Shown: piece after piece, positions 17,291-25,635 of the stretch
Numbering within the stretch: the stretch's first letter is position 1
How the letters are laid out: each line of letters begins with the position of its first letter
Origin: Roseomonas sp.
GTDB lineage: Bacteria > Pseudomonadota > Alphaproteobacteria > Acetobacterales > Acetobacteraceae
DNA length: 64,000 nt
NCBI GenBank assembly: GCA_031180725.1
Contig: JAPSLO010000002.1
Coordinates: 124,001-188,000, forward strand
Direction: 5' to 3'
Translations under genes and position numbers: made by a program
Notes under the pieces: model-generated
The model's input: the letters and a program-made list of their open reading frames with translations, nothing else
The model's database searches: none
Told to the model about the DNA's origin: nothing

Positions 17291-18789
17291 GGATCGGGCT
17301 GCGGATCGGGCTGGGCCTCCGGCGTCGCACCGGCGGGCAGCACGAAAATCTGCCCGGGATAAATCCGGTTCGGGTCGCGGATCAGCTCGCGGTTCGCTTC
17401 GTAGATGACAGTGTAGAGAACGCCGCGCCCATAGCTGTGCCGGGCGAGGCGCCAGAGGCTGTTGCCTGGCTGTACCACGATGCGTCCCTGTGTCAGGGCC
17501 TCCCCTGGCAGGCGGTCGCGCTGAAAAGGGACCTCGATGCGCGCTGCCACGGCGCCGGCCGAGGCAATCTGGTCGAGCCGCAGCCTGTGCCGGCCGAGCG
17601 CCACCTCGTCCTGCGGCTGGAGCGCCCACCGTCCCTGCGCGTCAGCCTCAGCATCGCCGGCATGACGGTCGTTCACATAGACCCGCACAGTGGAGCCGGG
17701 CGCTGCCCGGCCGGCGAAGCGGATGCCGCCGGCATCGTCGTAATCCACCTGGTCCAGATTCAGACCCTGGGCCGGCGCCTGTCCCTGCAGGACCCGCGGT
17801 GCCGATTCATTGCGTGGCAGCAGCACCACCAGCGGCGGGTTGGACGGTGCAGGTGTGGCCTGCCGCGTGGCTGCCGCGGCGAGTTCGGTGCGGCGTGCCA
17901 CCTCCTGTCGTTCCGCTTCCGCGCGCACGACTTCCGCGGCCAGGCGTTCGGCCGCTCGGCGCGCCTCGGCCTCAGCGCGTTGCGCCGCCAGGCGGGACGC
18001 TTCGGCGCGCTCGGCTTCGCGCCGCGCTGCCTCGGCATGCGCCTCGGCCCGGGCTCGCGCCTGCTCGTCCGCACGTGCCTGCAACCCGGCCTCGGCCTGC
18101 GCTGCGGCTTCCGCGGCGGCGCGGGCAGCGGCGGCGCGCTGCTCGGCCTCGGCGCGCATCCGGGCGCTGGTCTCCGCGGCAGCGCGGGCCTCTGCCTGCA
18201 AGCGCGCCTGCGTTTCGGCACGGCTCCCAGCTTCTGGCGCTGTTTGCCCCTGTGTCGGGCTGCGGGCGGTCTGTTCTGCCCGGAGCGACGCTTCCGCATC
18301 CGACCGCGCCTCGGCCACCAGCGGCGTGGACCCGGGGACCACCACGACGACCACGTCCGGGCCGGCGATCTCCATCCCGCTCAGGCGCGCCAACAGGGTG
18401 AACTGGCGCGTGCCGGGCCGCAGCGGCTCGCTCGGCAGGATCACGAACTCGCCACGCGCATCGGCACGTGCGCGCGCCAGTTCCTGGCCTTCCTCGAGCA
18501 GCAGGACCTCGGCCCCTGGCGCCGCGCGCCCGGCCACGACCACCACGCCGCGTGCGCCGACGCGCACCACGTCGAAGCGAGGCGGTTCCAGCGCGATGGG
18601 CGTCGGCGCGGGTGTCGGGGCGGCGTTGGTTGTCGGCGTAGGGACGGCAGGCGCTGCCACTGCCGTTTGGGCGGGCGGAGCCGGCAGTTCCGACTCGCGC
18701 CGGTCCGCCACGAATCGTTGCACCAGGAAGGTCGCGAGACCGCCCGACACCACGACGACGATGAGGAGCGCGCGCCCGCTGGACGTCAT
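17248..18789 (-). CDS. LysM envelope protein with TolA-like coiled coil
   Basis: 513 residues. A single transmembrane segment (about 7-24) anchors the N-terminus, followed by a Pro/Ala/Thr linker, an Ig-like beta domain (about 70-153, VVVVAGRAAPGAEVLLLEEG), an Ala/Arg/Glu-rich coiled coil (about 188-305), a second Ig-like domain (about 342-425, with the matching FAGRAAPGSTVRVYVND) and a C-terminal LysM domain (about 436-485, QPGNSLWRLARHSYG...YPGQIFVLP). It likely spans the periplasm and binds peptidoglycan. The coil between the two Ig-like domains is unusual. Confidence 0.82.
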   Translation of the reverse strand: MTSSGRALLIVVVVSGGLATFLVQRFVADRRESELPAPPAQTAVAAPAVPTPTTNAAPTPAPTPIALEPPRFDVVRVGARGVVVVAGRAAPGAEVLLLEEGQELARARADARGEFVILPSEPLRPGTRQFTLLARLSGMEIAGPDVVVVVVPGSTPLVAEARSDAEASLRAEQTARSPTQGQTAPEAGSRAETQARLQAEARAAAETSARMRAEAEQRAAAARAAAEAAAQAEAGLQARADEQARARAEAHAEAARREAERAEASRLAAQRAEAEARRAAERLAAEVVRAEAERQEVARRTELAAAATRQATPAPSNPPLVVLLPRNESAPRVLQGQAPAQGLNLDQVDYDDAGGIRFAGRAAPGSTVRVYVNDRHAGDAEADAQGRWALQPQDEVALGRHRLRLDQIASAGAVAARIEVPFQRDRLPGEALTQGRIVVQPGNSLWRLARHSYGRGVLYTVIYEANRELIRDPNRIYPGQIFVLPAGATPEAQPDPQPDPQPAGTPSASSRSR

Positions 18790-18863
18790 GTCTGCGTAAC
18801 TAGGCGGTCTTCCGGTCCTTCGGCAAGGGCGGAAACCGCAGTCTTGGTCAAGTCAAACGCTTG

Positions 18864-19655
18864 TCAACGCAAGTGGAACGCGAGAAGTGCCACAGCAAGC
18901 CCCACCAGCAGCACAGCGAGCGCCTGCCTGCCTTCACCTGCGAAGCGGCGACCGAACATCGCGCCTAGCAGTAGCGCCGCCAGCGGCGCCAAGCCGCCGA
19001 CGAGATCGGCCCAGATGCCGCGTGCCAGGATGGGGATGACGCCAAGTGCGGCGAGCGCAACGGTGACGGGCAGAGCTTCCAGCGGTGCAGCGCTGCCGTG
19101 GCTGCTAGCCGCGGGGAGGGCCGCGCCAAGCACGCCGGCGAGGAGAATCACCGCCAGGAGGCTGCCCGGCCCCGGCCATCCCGCCGCCGCCAGGCCCAGC
19201 GCCAGCGCAGCGGCGGCCCCCAGCCTGGACCAGCGCCCGACACCCGCCGCCGCCATGACAAGGCTGGCCAATGTCACGCCCGTCAGCACCGGCCAGGACC
19301 GGCCGAAATCCGGCAGCGTCTGCGGCGCACCCGCCATCCACCAGCCGGCCAGCAGTGAGACGAGCATAGCCAATGGCCATGCGGCACGCGGCCAGCGCCG
19401 TGCCAGCGCGCCAGCCAGCGACACGAGCACCACCATGGCCAACATCAGCAGTGGCAATCTTTCCGGCAACTGCCGTGGCGTGGCGGTGAGCAGGCCGAAG
19501 CTGGCCCACCAGCCCGCCAGGATGCCGGCACCGGCCGCTATCGCCGCCCATGGCACGCTGCGAAGCCGCCGCGCCAGCAGCGCGATGGCCAGCGCCACCA
19601 GGAAGGCCAGCGCCGCGCCAGGACCAGGACGCAGCGATTCGATCAGTTGCAGCAT
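18864..19655 (-). CDS. Polytopic membrane protein, unknown function
   Basis: 263 residues from ATG 19655 (the open frame continues another 48 codons but with no membrane or coding character). About nine hydrophobic segments with short Arg-rich loops (LLARRLRSVP, ALARRWPRA, FGRRFAGEGR). No known transporter motif is seen. It lies upstream of the LysM gene on the same strand, 74 bp away, and is divergent from cytochrome b561. Confidence 0.6.
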   Translation of the reverse strand: MLQLIESLRPGPGAALAFLVALAIALLARRLRSVPWAAIAAGAGILAGWWASFGLLTATPRQLPERLPLLMLAMVVLVSLAGALARRWPRAAWPLAMLVSLLAGWWMAGAPQTLPDFGRSWPVLTGVTLASLVMAAAGVGRWSRLGAAAALALGLAAAGWPGPGSLLAVILLAGVLGAALPAASSHGSAAPLEALPVTVALAALGVIPILARGIWADLVGGLAPLAALLLGAMFGRRFAGEGRQALAVLLVGLAVALLAFHLR

Positions 19656-19765
19656 GCTCCCTATTGCCCTGTCCAGCGCCACGCCGTGCACCGCGTCATG
19701 GCCGGGACCTTGCCGCGGCTTCGGGCAGCCGGCCACCATGCGGCGAGAACGAAAGGGCTGGGAGC

Positions 19766-20488
19766 ATGGCGGAGAGCATAGCCAGGGCAGGCGCTGCATC
19801 TGAACGCGGCGCGCCGGTGCGGCGAATGAAGGTCTGGGATCCCTGGATCCGCCTGGTGCATTGGATGATCGTGCTGCTGCTGCCCTTTTCCTGGTGGACG
19901 GCGACGACCTCGCGCTTCGACCTGCATTTCCTCTCGGGCTACACGATCCTGACCCTACTGCTGTTCCGCATCGCCTGGGGGCTGGTGGGATCGCACACGG
20001 CGCGCTTCAGCCAGTTCCTGAGAAGTCCGCTGGAGGCGCTGCGGCACCTGGGCCATCTGCGCCGCAAGGCGGCCGCGGTGGAGATCGGCCACAATGCCGC
20101 CGGCGGCTGGATGGTCCTGGTGATGCTGCTGGCGCTGCTGACCCAGGCGACCACCGGGCTGTTTGCCGACGACGCAATCTTCACCCGCGGTCCGCTGGCG
20201 CGGCATGTCGAGGAGAGTTGGTCGGACTTGGCGACGCGCCTGCATCTGCGCGTCTTCTGGGTGATCGTGGCCCTCGCGGTGCTGCACATCCTGGCGATCC
20301 TGCTTTACCGCCTGCTGCGTGGGCAGAACCTGGTCGGGCCGATGATCACCGGCAGCCTGAAGCTGCCGGTGCGTTACGACGGGCCGCAGCCCCGCATGGG
20401 GCACCCGCTGCTGGCGCTGCTGCTGCTGGGCGGCGCGGCAGTTTTCGTCTGGTGGATCAGCACGCTGGCACCAGCCAGCGCCTTCTGA
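19766..20488 (+). CDS. Cytochrome b561-type membrane protein
   Basis: 240 residues of the bacterial cytochrome b561/Ni-hydrogenase b-type family. VWDPWIRLVHWMIVLLLPFSWW (first helix with haem-ligand His), HFLSGYTILTLLLFRI, GHNAAGGWMVLVM and RVFWVIVALAVLHILAIL place four helices and paired histidines for two b haems. It probably moves electrons between the quinone pool and a periplasmic cytochrome c. The convergent cytochrome c' gene is a possible partner, by context only. Start ATG 19766. Confidence 0.85.
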   Translation: MAESIARAGAASERGAPVRRMKVWDPWIRLVHWMIVLLLPFSWWTATTSRFDLHFLSGYTILTLLLFRIAWGLVGSHTARFSQFLRSPLEALRHLGHLRRKAAAVEIGHNAAGGWMVLVMLLALLTQATTGLFADDAIFTRGPLARHVEESWSDLATRLHLRVFWVIVALAVLHILAILLYRLLRGQNLVGPMITGSLKLPVRYDGPQPRMGHPLLALLLLGGAAVFVWWISTLAPASAF

Positions 20489-20504
20489 CTTCAAGCAGAG
20501 GCGA

Positions 20505-20532
20505 GGCGCCCCGCCATGGCATGCGGGGCGCC
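20505..20532. terminator. Bidirectional hairpin between cyt b561 and cyt c'
   Basis: A perfect 10-bp stem GGCGCCCCGC/GCGGGGCGCC with an 8-base loop fills the 51-bp gap between two convergent genes. It can end transcription from both sides. Confidence 0.65.
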
Positions 20533-20539
20533 GGCCAGG

Positions 20540-20995
20540 TCAGCGCGCGCGGAACTGCTGGTGGCACGCCCCGCAGGTGCCGCCGGTGGTGCGCAGCATG
20601 TCCGGCGTGACGGCACCCGACTGCGCGGCCGTCTTCAGCGCAGCGAGTTGGGTCAGCATCGCCTGGGCACGGTTGCCGAATTCCGCGCGGTTGGCGTCGA
20701 TTGCCGCCAGGGCGCGGGTCTGGCCTTCCTGCGTGCCCTGCGGCAGCGGCGGCGTCAGGCTGGCAGCCGGCACCAGATTCGGCAGTGTCTGAAAGAAGGC
20801 GGTCATCTGATCCACCCGGGTGGCGATCTGCGCCTGATCGCCACGCGATTGCACGACGGCCGCGATGGCTTCCATGTGCTGGCCCATCTGGCGCAGCCCG
20901 CCGCGCCGCTGCGCCACGACATCACCCTGCGCGAGCGCCGTGCCCGCGACGGCCACCACGGCGGCCAGCACCGCCCCCACCAGCCCGAACCGCAT
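20540..20995 (-). CDS. Cytochrome c'
   Basis: 151 residues with a signal peptide (MRFGLVGAVLAAVVAVAGTALAQ). The single haem motif C141-GA-C144-H145 lies at the very C-terminus, as in class II four-helix-bundle cytochromes c'; R31-G-x2-M (RRGGLRQMGQHM) matches the family start. These periplasmic proteins bind NO/CO or carry electrons. Start ATG 20995 is chosen because it begins the signal peptide; 23 extra upstream codons are not plausible. Confidence 0.88.
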   Translation of the reverse strand: MRFGLVGAVLAAVVAVAGTALAQGDVVAQRRGGLRQMGQHMEAIAAVVQSRGDQAQIATRVDQMTAFFQTLPNLVPAASLTPPLPQGTQEGQTRALAAIDANRAEFGNRAQAMLTQLAALKTAAQSGAVTPDMLRTTGGTCGACHQQFRAR

Positions 20996-21133
20996 CGCGA
21001 AACATCTCCCCTGCTCCCCTCGTCTTTGGCCGAGCGCCCCAGGCTCGTCCATCCAAGAAGGCAATGATCCTTATGCAGGATGGTGATGAAGCCCCCATTT
21101 CCGGGTGCCGCATGCGCGGGACATGCCCCCGGC

Positions 21134-21162
21134 TTGCCGACCCCGCGCGCCGGCGCTATACG
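21134..21162 (+). promoter_or_regulatory. Sigma-70-type promoter for tRNA-Pro
   Basis: TTGCCG (21134-21139) and TATACG (21157-21162) are separated by exactly 17 bp and lie about 50 bp before the mature tRNA 5' end. The spacing and position fit a housekeeping promoter. Confidence 0.6.
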
Positions 21163-21215
21163 GCCGGCCTCGCCGCGCAGGAGGTTCCGCGCAGCCGGCA
21201 GACCGGCTGGTCCAG

Positions 21216-21292
21216 CGGAGTGTAGCTCAGCCTGGTAGAGCACTGTGTTCGGGACGCAGGGGCCGGAGGTTCGAATCCTCTCACTCCGACCA
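21216..21292 (+). tRNA. tRNA-Pro (anticodon CGG)
   Basis: 77 bases with encoded CCA. The acceptor stem CGGAGTG/CACTCCG pairs fully, the D-stem is GCTC/GAGC, the anticodon stem is CTGTG/CGCAG with loop TTCGGGA giving anticodon CGG, the variable loop is five bases, and the T-arm has the TTCGAAT loop. It reads CCG, a heavily used proline codon in this GC-rich genome. A good promoter precedes it and a hairpin follows. Confidence 0.97.
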
Positions 21293-21312
21293 ACCGAAAG
21301 CGCGATGCGGGA

Positions 21313-21345
21313 AGCCCCGCCAGGGACCATCCCTGGCGGGGCTTT
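21313..21345 (+). terminator. Rho-independent-type terminator after tRNA-Pro
   Basis: A perfect 13-bp stem (21313-21325 with 21331-21343), ACCAT loop, and a short TTT run (21343-21345), 20 bases after the tRNA. The short T-run makes it a modest intrinsic terminator. Confidence 0.75.
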
Positions 21346-21404
21346 GCATTCGGTGCCGCACAATGCGGCGTGCCCGCAACACTCCGCTCTCTGCTGGGCA
21401 ATTG

Positions 21405-21424
21405 GGCGCAATGGTGGCGCAATG
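21405..21424 (+). repeat. Direct repeat GGCGCAATG x2, 11-bp period
   Basis: GGCGCAATG occurs at 21405-21413 and 21416-21424, 55 bp before the porin start. An 11-bp period places both copies on the same DNA face, as in tandem activator or repressor sites. Function is inferred only. Confidence 0.35.
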
Positions 21425-21478
21425 ATTGCTTCTTCGGTTTCAGCGGCCGGTCCAGCCGCCGATCCGTAAGGAGCCAAC

Positions 21479-22246
21479 ATGAAGATTGCACAAATTCTCG
21501 GCGCCGTGGGCCTGGGAGCGCTCACTCTGTTCGCGGCGCCGGCGGCACATGCCCAGCAGAGTATCGAGAGCCTGGGGCTGACGGTCACCACCACCCCGGC
21601 CGTGACCACCGACTACCTGTTCCGCGGCATCAGCCAGACCCGCGGCCGCCCCGCCGCGCAGCTGACCCTCGATGTCGAGCATTCCAGCGGAATCTATATC
21701 GGCACCTTCGTGTCCAACGCGAATTTCGCCGGCACCAACATCCGCCAGGAAGTGGACTTCAACGCCGGCTACCGCTTCGCGGTGGGCGATCTGAAGCTGG
21801 ACCTCGGCGTGACCTATTTCGGCTATCCCGGCTACGACAAGCCGGCCGGCGGCTACGAGGCCGCCTGGTGGGAAGGCACCGTCCGCGCCAGCTACGAACT
21901 GGCGCCGGTGAAGCTGCTCGGGCAGCTCGCCTATTCGCCGAACTTCAACTTCGAGTCCGGCCAGGCGGTCTATGCCGAGGTCGGCTTCGACATGACGCTG
22001 GACTTCGGCCTCACGATTGGCGCCCGTGCCGGCTATCAGTGGATCGAGCGGAATTTCTCGACCACCCGCGGCTCCTTCGGCGCCGAGGATTACGGCGTGC
22101 TCTCCCTCACCCTCTCCCGTGAGATCGCCTTCGGCGTGATCGGTGCCATCACCGGCAGCTACGCCACGATCGACGATGGCGACTGCTTCGGCGGCCTGAA
22201 GATCTGTGGCCTGCGCTGGGTCGCCACGCTGAGCCGCCCCTTCTGA
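21479..22246 (+). CDS. TorF-family putative outer-membrane porin
   Basis: 255 residues with a signal peptide (cleaved after AHAQ, near 26) and a beta-barrel pattern: alternating aromatic/hydrophobic strands such as TTDYLFRGISQT, SGIYIGTFVSN, LDLGVTYFGYPGY and a C-terminal Phe (TLSRPF) for BAM recognition. The N-terminal TTDYLFRGISQTRGRPA block is characteristic of the TorF/TIGR02001 family. Two Cys (DCFGGLKICG) near the end could form a disulfide. An AAGGAG ribosome-binding site precedes the ATG. Confidence 0.85.
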   Translation: MKIAQILGAVGLGALTLFAAPAAHAQQSIESLGLTVTTTPAVTTDYLFRGISQTRGRPAAQLTLDVEHSSGIYIGTFVSNANFAGTNIRQEVDFNAGYRFAVGDLKLDLGVTYFGYPGYDKPAGGYEAAWWEGTVRASYELAPVKLLGQLAYSPNFNFESGQAVYAEVGFDMTLDFGLTIGARAGYQWIERNFSTTRGSFGAEDYGVLSLTLSREIAFGVIGAITGSYATIDDGDCFGGLKICGLRWVATLSRPF

Positions 22247-22254
22247 CCTGCACC

Positions 22255-22280
22255 GCCTGCGGCGCGCCGGCGCCGCAGGC
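22255..22280. terminator. Bidirectional hairpin after porin gene
   Basis: A perfect 10-bp stem GCCTGCGGCG/CGCCGCAGGC with a CGCCGG loop lies between the convergent porin and DUF2842 genes. Confidence 0.65.
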
Positions 22281-22301
22281 ATCCCAGTCCGGGCGGCCGC
22301 C

Positions 22302-22496
22302 TCAGCGCCGCACCCCGGCGCCCCAGAACATCAGCGCACGCGCCGGCCAGACCCAGGCAACGCCGGCGACAAGGAAATAGAGCAGCTGCACCAGCCAGTG
22401 CTGGCGCAACACCCAGTCCGCCAAGACGACCACCGCCCCGACATAGAGCAGGAAGCCCAGGATCCCGGCCAGCAGGGCAATCAGCGGACGTGGCAT
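22302..22496 (-). CDS. DUF2842 small membrane protein
   Basis: 64 residues with two transmembrane helices ([20 protein letters not shown] and [18 protein letters not shown]) separated by a short HW loop. The [20 protein letters not shown] core matches DUF2842, a family found in Alphaproteobacteria. The ATG at 22496 gives the usual length; a start at 22544 would add 16 residues. Function unknown. Confidence 0.8.
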   Translation of the reverse strand: MPRPLIALLAGILGFLLYVGAVVVLADWVLRQHWLVQLLYFLVAGVAWVWPARALMFWGAGVRR

Positions 22497-22726
22497 GGCA
22501 CCGGTGTGGCCCAGCCCGGACGCCGCGCCAAGGCCCGTCATCATTCAGGCCGCGGCGGCACGGCGAGAGATGCGTGCAGCATAGTTTGCCTCAAGCTTGT
22601 TGCGACGCCACCGGCCGGGGCTTAGCTTGCCGCCCGAGGAAGGCCGGAGGACGGCGGGCCCCGGCCCAGCGCGCGGCACCGCCTCGTCCAGCCCTCCGCC
22701 GCCCACCCGGAGCCCGCGACCATCCA

Positions 22727-23293
22727 ATGAGCGACACGCCGACCAAGGCCCCGACGCGGCTGGATGCCGACTCCAGCCTGGACCTGAAGGAGCATATCCG
22801 CGGCATCCCGGATTTCCCGAAGCCCGGTATCCTGTTCTACGACATCTCCACTCTGCTGCGTCACGGGCGGGCATGGCGCACGGCCATGGCGCGCCTGGCC
22901 GAGAAGATCGCCCCGCACAAGCCCGATGTGCTGGCCGGCATCGAAAGCCGCGGCTTCCTGGTGGCCGCGCCACTGGCCCTGGAGCTCGGCCTTGGCTTCG
23001 TGATGCTGCGCAAGCCGCGCAAGCTGCCGGGCCTGACCATCGGCCTGAACTACGCGCTGGAATATGGCACCGACAGGATCGAGATGCAGGCCGATGCGGT
23101 GGAGAAGGGAAACCGCGTGGTGGTGCTGGACGACCTGCTCGCCACCGGCGGCACCATGTCCGCGGGCATCTCGCTTCTACGTCAGGCCGGCGCGGTGGTG
23201 CCCTGCGCGGCCTGCCTGATCGAGCTGACCTTCCTGGAAGGGCGGAAGCGCCTGGATGTCCCCTTCGAGGCGCTGATTTCCTACGACTCCTGA
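22727..23293 (+). CDS. apt: Adenine phosphoribosyltransferase
   Basis: 188 residues of the type I phosphoribosyltransferase fold. [14 protein letters not shown] is the PRPP-binding loop, [15 protein letters not shown] and RKPRKLPG are Apt signatures, and the N-terminal [18 protein letters not shown] is diagnostic. It salvages adenine to AMP with PRPP. ATG 22727 starts the classical protein; the frame is open far upstream. Confidence 0.94.
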   Translation: MSDTPTKAPTRLDADSSLDLKEHIRGIPDFPKPGILFYDISTLLRHGRAWRTAMARLAEKIAPHKPDVLAGIESRGFLVAAPLALELGLGFVMLRKPRKLPGLTIGLNYALEYGTDRIEMQADAVEKGNRVVVLDDLLATGGTMSAGISLLRQAGAVVPCAACLIELTFLEGRKRLDVPFEALISYDS

Positions 23294-23331
23294 ACCCGCA
23301 GCAGCCGCAACGGGCCGTGGGCCCCGCCCCT

Positions 23332-23355
23332 CGCCCACGCCCTGACAGCGTGGCG
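23332..23355 (+). terminator. Possible terminator hairpin after apt
   Basis: CGCCCACGC pairs with GCGTGGCG (one bulged C) around a seven-base loop, 39 bases after the apt stop. No T-run follows, so support is weak. Confidence 0.35.
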
Positions 23356-23486
23356 GACGGGCGCCAGCCTCCATGCCGGATGGTATACAAGACAACGCCC
23401 CGGATCGCCCGCAGGGCCGGAATGCCACGATCTTGCCCCAATCCGGCGGCTTAGCTGCGCAAAGAGCCGAAGGGGAGGCCGCAGGG

Positions 23487-24491
23487 ATGACCCGTCTGTA
23501 TGCCGCCACCCGGCGGAGCGTGATTGGCGCTGCCTTGGCCGCCGCGGCCTGGCCGCAGCGCCCTGCCCTGGGCAGTGACGGTGTGCCGGATGCCGCCACC
23601 GTCATCGTACCGGGGCCCGAGGATGGTCCGCTGGCGGGATTTGCGCTGCGCGCCGCACGGGGGTTGGCGCGCGGCCTGGTGCAGGCCGCCGCCCTGCGTG
23701 TCTCGGTGCAGGGCGGGCCGGATGGCATCACCGCCGCCAACCGCTTCGCGGCTTCCAATGCGCCAGATGGGCGGTTGCTGCTCGCATTGCCGGGCGCTGC
23801 GGCCCAGGCGCTACTGGTAGGCGACACCCGTGCCCGATTCGAACCACGCCAATGGCCGGCCATCGCGGGCTGCATGATGCCGGCGCTGCTGGCCGGCCGA
23901 TTTCCGCTAGGCGACCGGCGGCCCGTGCGCCTGGCCCTGCCTGGCCCGGGAGCGCCGGAAGCCGCGGCGCTGCTGGCGCTGGACCTGCTGGGCGTGCCGG
24001 CCATGCCGGTCTTCGTCTCCGGCGGCGTGGCGCCGGAGACGGCGGTGCAATCCGGTGCAGCGGACGCGGCGGTGCTGCTCGGGCCGGCACGTCCGGCGGC
24101 GCTCAGCGCGCTGGGCCTGACGCCCTGGTTCACCTTTGACGATCCCACCACGCCCCGCGACCCTGCCGCGGCGGAGATTGCCGGTCTCGGCGAGATCATA
24201 ACAGATCCGCCACGCCCCGATCTGGTCGCGGCGGTACGCGCCGCCGGCATGGCGCTGCGCGCGCGGGCGCTTCTGGTCCTGCCGGCTCTGACCTCGGCGG
24301 ATTCGGTCGCGCTCTGGCGCGGCGCCGCGCGACGCTGGCTGGAGGATCAGGTCACCCCCGCGACGGACACGCTACGCCCCATTGGTCCTACCGAAGCCAC
24401 CGCCACCCTGGCCACGCTCTGCCCGCCGCCGGCGGTCGCACTGGCCTACCGCGAATGGCTGTTCCGCCGGCTGGCCTGGCAGGCCACCTGA
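23487..24491 (+). CDS. Bug/TctC-like extracytoplasmic solute receptor (divergent)
   Basis: 334 residues from ATG 23487. The N-terminus MTRLYAATRRSVIGAALAAAAWP looks like a Tat-type or Sec signal (RRSVIG). The body has the two-lobed Bug pattern in altered form: ATVIVPGPEDGPLAGFALRAA, GPDGITAANRFAASNAPDGRLLLALPG, GQP-like segments missing, and SGGVAPETAVQSGAADAAVL. It may bind a carboxylate or be a relict receptor. No TctA/TctB transporter genes adjoin it. Family placement is tentative. Confidence 0.55.
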   Translation: MTRLYAATRRSVIGAALAAAAWPQRPALGSDGVPDAATVIVPGPEDGPLAGFALRAARGLARGLVQAAALRVSVQGGPDGITAANRFAASNAPDGRLLLALPGAAAQALLVGDTRARFEPRQWPAIAGCMMPALLAGRFPLGDRRPVRLALPGPGAPEAAALLALDLLGVPAMPVFVSGGVAPETAVQSGAADAAVLLGPARPAALSALGLTPWFTFDDPTTPRDPAAAEIAGLGEIITDPPRPDLVAAVRAAGMALRARALLVLPALTSADSVALWRGAARRWLEDQVTPATDTLRPIGPTEATATLATLCPPPAVALAYREWLFRRLAWQAT

Positions 24492-24509
24492 CGCGCCCTC
24501 TCCGGGCGC

Positions 24510-25595
24510 CTATCGCGTCAGGCCAAGCCGCAGCGCCAGCTTCCAGATCGGCGCCACCATCAGGTTGCACATCAACATGCGCACGAGATGGAAGCCCAGC
24601 ACCAGGGGCACGGCCAGTTCCAACGCCTTGGCGGTGATCGTCATCTCCGGCATGCCGCCGGGGGCCAGGCCCAATACAGCGGCCGCCGCCGGCAGGCCCG
24701 AAAGCCACGCTACGGGCAGCGCCATCACCGCCATGATCACCACAAGCGCCAAGGTGGTGAGCACCGAGGCGATGGCCAGCCGGCGCAAGGACAGCAGGAA
24801 ACGCCGCGACAGCCGCGTGCCCAGCGTCATGCCCATGCCGATCTGCGCCGCATCCACCATCCAGACCGGCACGCCAGAGGGAAGATGCCCGAAGGCGGAA
24901 AGCAGGATGACCATGGCGCAGGGTCCCAGCATCCAGGGATTCGCCAGCCCTGTGCGCGCGATGAGGAGCGACACCGCCAGCCCGCCCGCCACCATCAGCC
25001 CCAGGCCGGGATAGTGCACCGCAGGCCGTTCCGCCATGAAGGCGGCGGCATCCCCATGCGGCGCCAGCAGGGTGACGAGCGGCGGCACGAAGGCCACCAC
25101 GACCAACACCCGGATCGTCTGCGCCAGCGTCACCGCCGGCACCGAAACCCTGGCCCGCTGCGCCAGCACCACCATCAGGATCACGCCGCCGGGGACGGAG
25201 GCGTAGTAGCCCGTGCCGGAATCGGTCCCCGCCAGCCGGGCGAAAATGCGCGCCGTCAGCGCACCGGCGAGGATGCTCAGCAGCCCGCCCAGGATCAGCC
25301 AGGGCAGCGCCATGCCAACCGCGGCCATCACCTGCGGCGTGAAGGTTTGCCCCAAGCCGAGCCCGAGGAAGATCAGGGCGGCAGGCCGTGTCGGCTGCAG
25401 CACCGCGGCCCGGTCGTTCCAGGCCAGCATGCCGGTGAAGGTCATGGCGCCCAGCATCCAGGCCAGCGGAATGTGCAGCAGCCAGAACAGCGCCCCGCCG
25501 AGAGAGGCCAGGACGAGCGTGACCGGCACGGCGACCCGGCGGGGCCAGGCCAGAGGAGGGGGAGAAGCGGAGGAGGACACGAGCGGTGGGGCCAT
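24510..25595 (-). CDS. AbrB-family membrane protein (PF05145 type)
   Basis: 361 residues, about ten transmembrane helices in two repeated halves, each with a P-G-G/T motif (VPGGVILMVVLAQRARV and LAPGGMPEMTITAKALEL). This is the membrane AbrB family, once called ammonia monooxygenase, not the DNA-binding AbrB. Its role is unclear, perhaps export or control of a small solute. ATG 25595 is preferred over TTG 25622. It is convergent with the Bug-like receptor, with 18 bp between stops. Confidence 0.8.
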   Translation of the reverse strand: MAPPLVSSSASPPPLAWPRRVAVPVTLVLASLGGALFWLLHIPLAWMLGAMTFTGMLAWNDRAAVLQPTRPAALIFLGLGLGQTFTPQVMAAVGMALPWLILGGLLSILAGALTARIFARLAGTDSGTGYYASVPGGVILMVVLAQRARVSVPAVTLAQTIRVLVVVAFVPPLVTLLAPHGDAAAFMAERPAVHYPGLGLMVAGGLAVSLLIARTGLANPWMLGPCAMVILLSAFGHLPSGVPVWMVDAAQIGMGMTLGTRLSRRFLLSLRRLAIASVLTTLALVVIMAVMALPVAWLSGLPAAAAVLGLAPGGMPEMTITAKALELAVPLVLGFHLVRMLMCNLMVAPIWKLALRLGLTR

Positions 25596-25635
25596 CCTCG
25601 GCCCCCACGCGCACGGCGTCAAACCGTGACGGGCA

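Noticed and set aside
17810-18799. 329-codon Ala/Arg/Ser-rich frame opposite the LysM gene
   Set aside because: It mirrors the Ala/Arg/Glu coil codons on the other strand; low complexity and no independent start site.
21216-21292. tRNA-Pro as an integration site for a mobile element
   Set aside because: No integrase, no duplicated tRNA 3' end and no foreign-looking genes flank it; only normal chromosomal genes are present.
24510-25595. AbrB transcription regulator
   Set aside because: The protein is a ten-helix membrane protein of the unrelated AbrB/PF05145 family; there is no swapped-hairpin DNA-binding domain.
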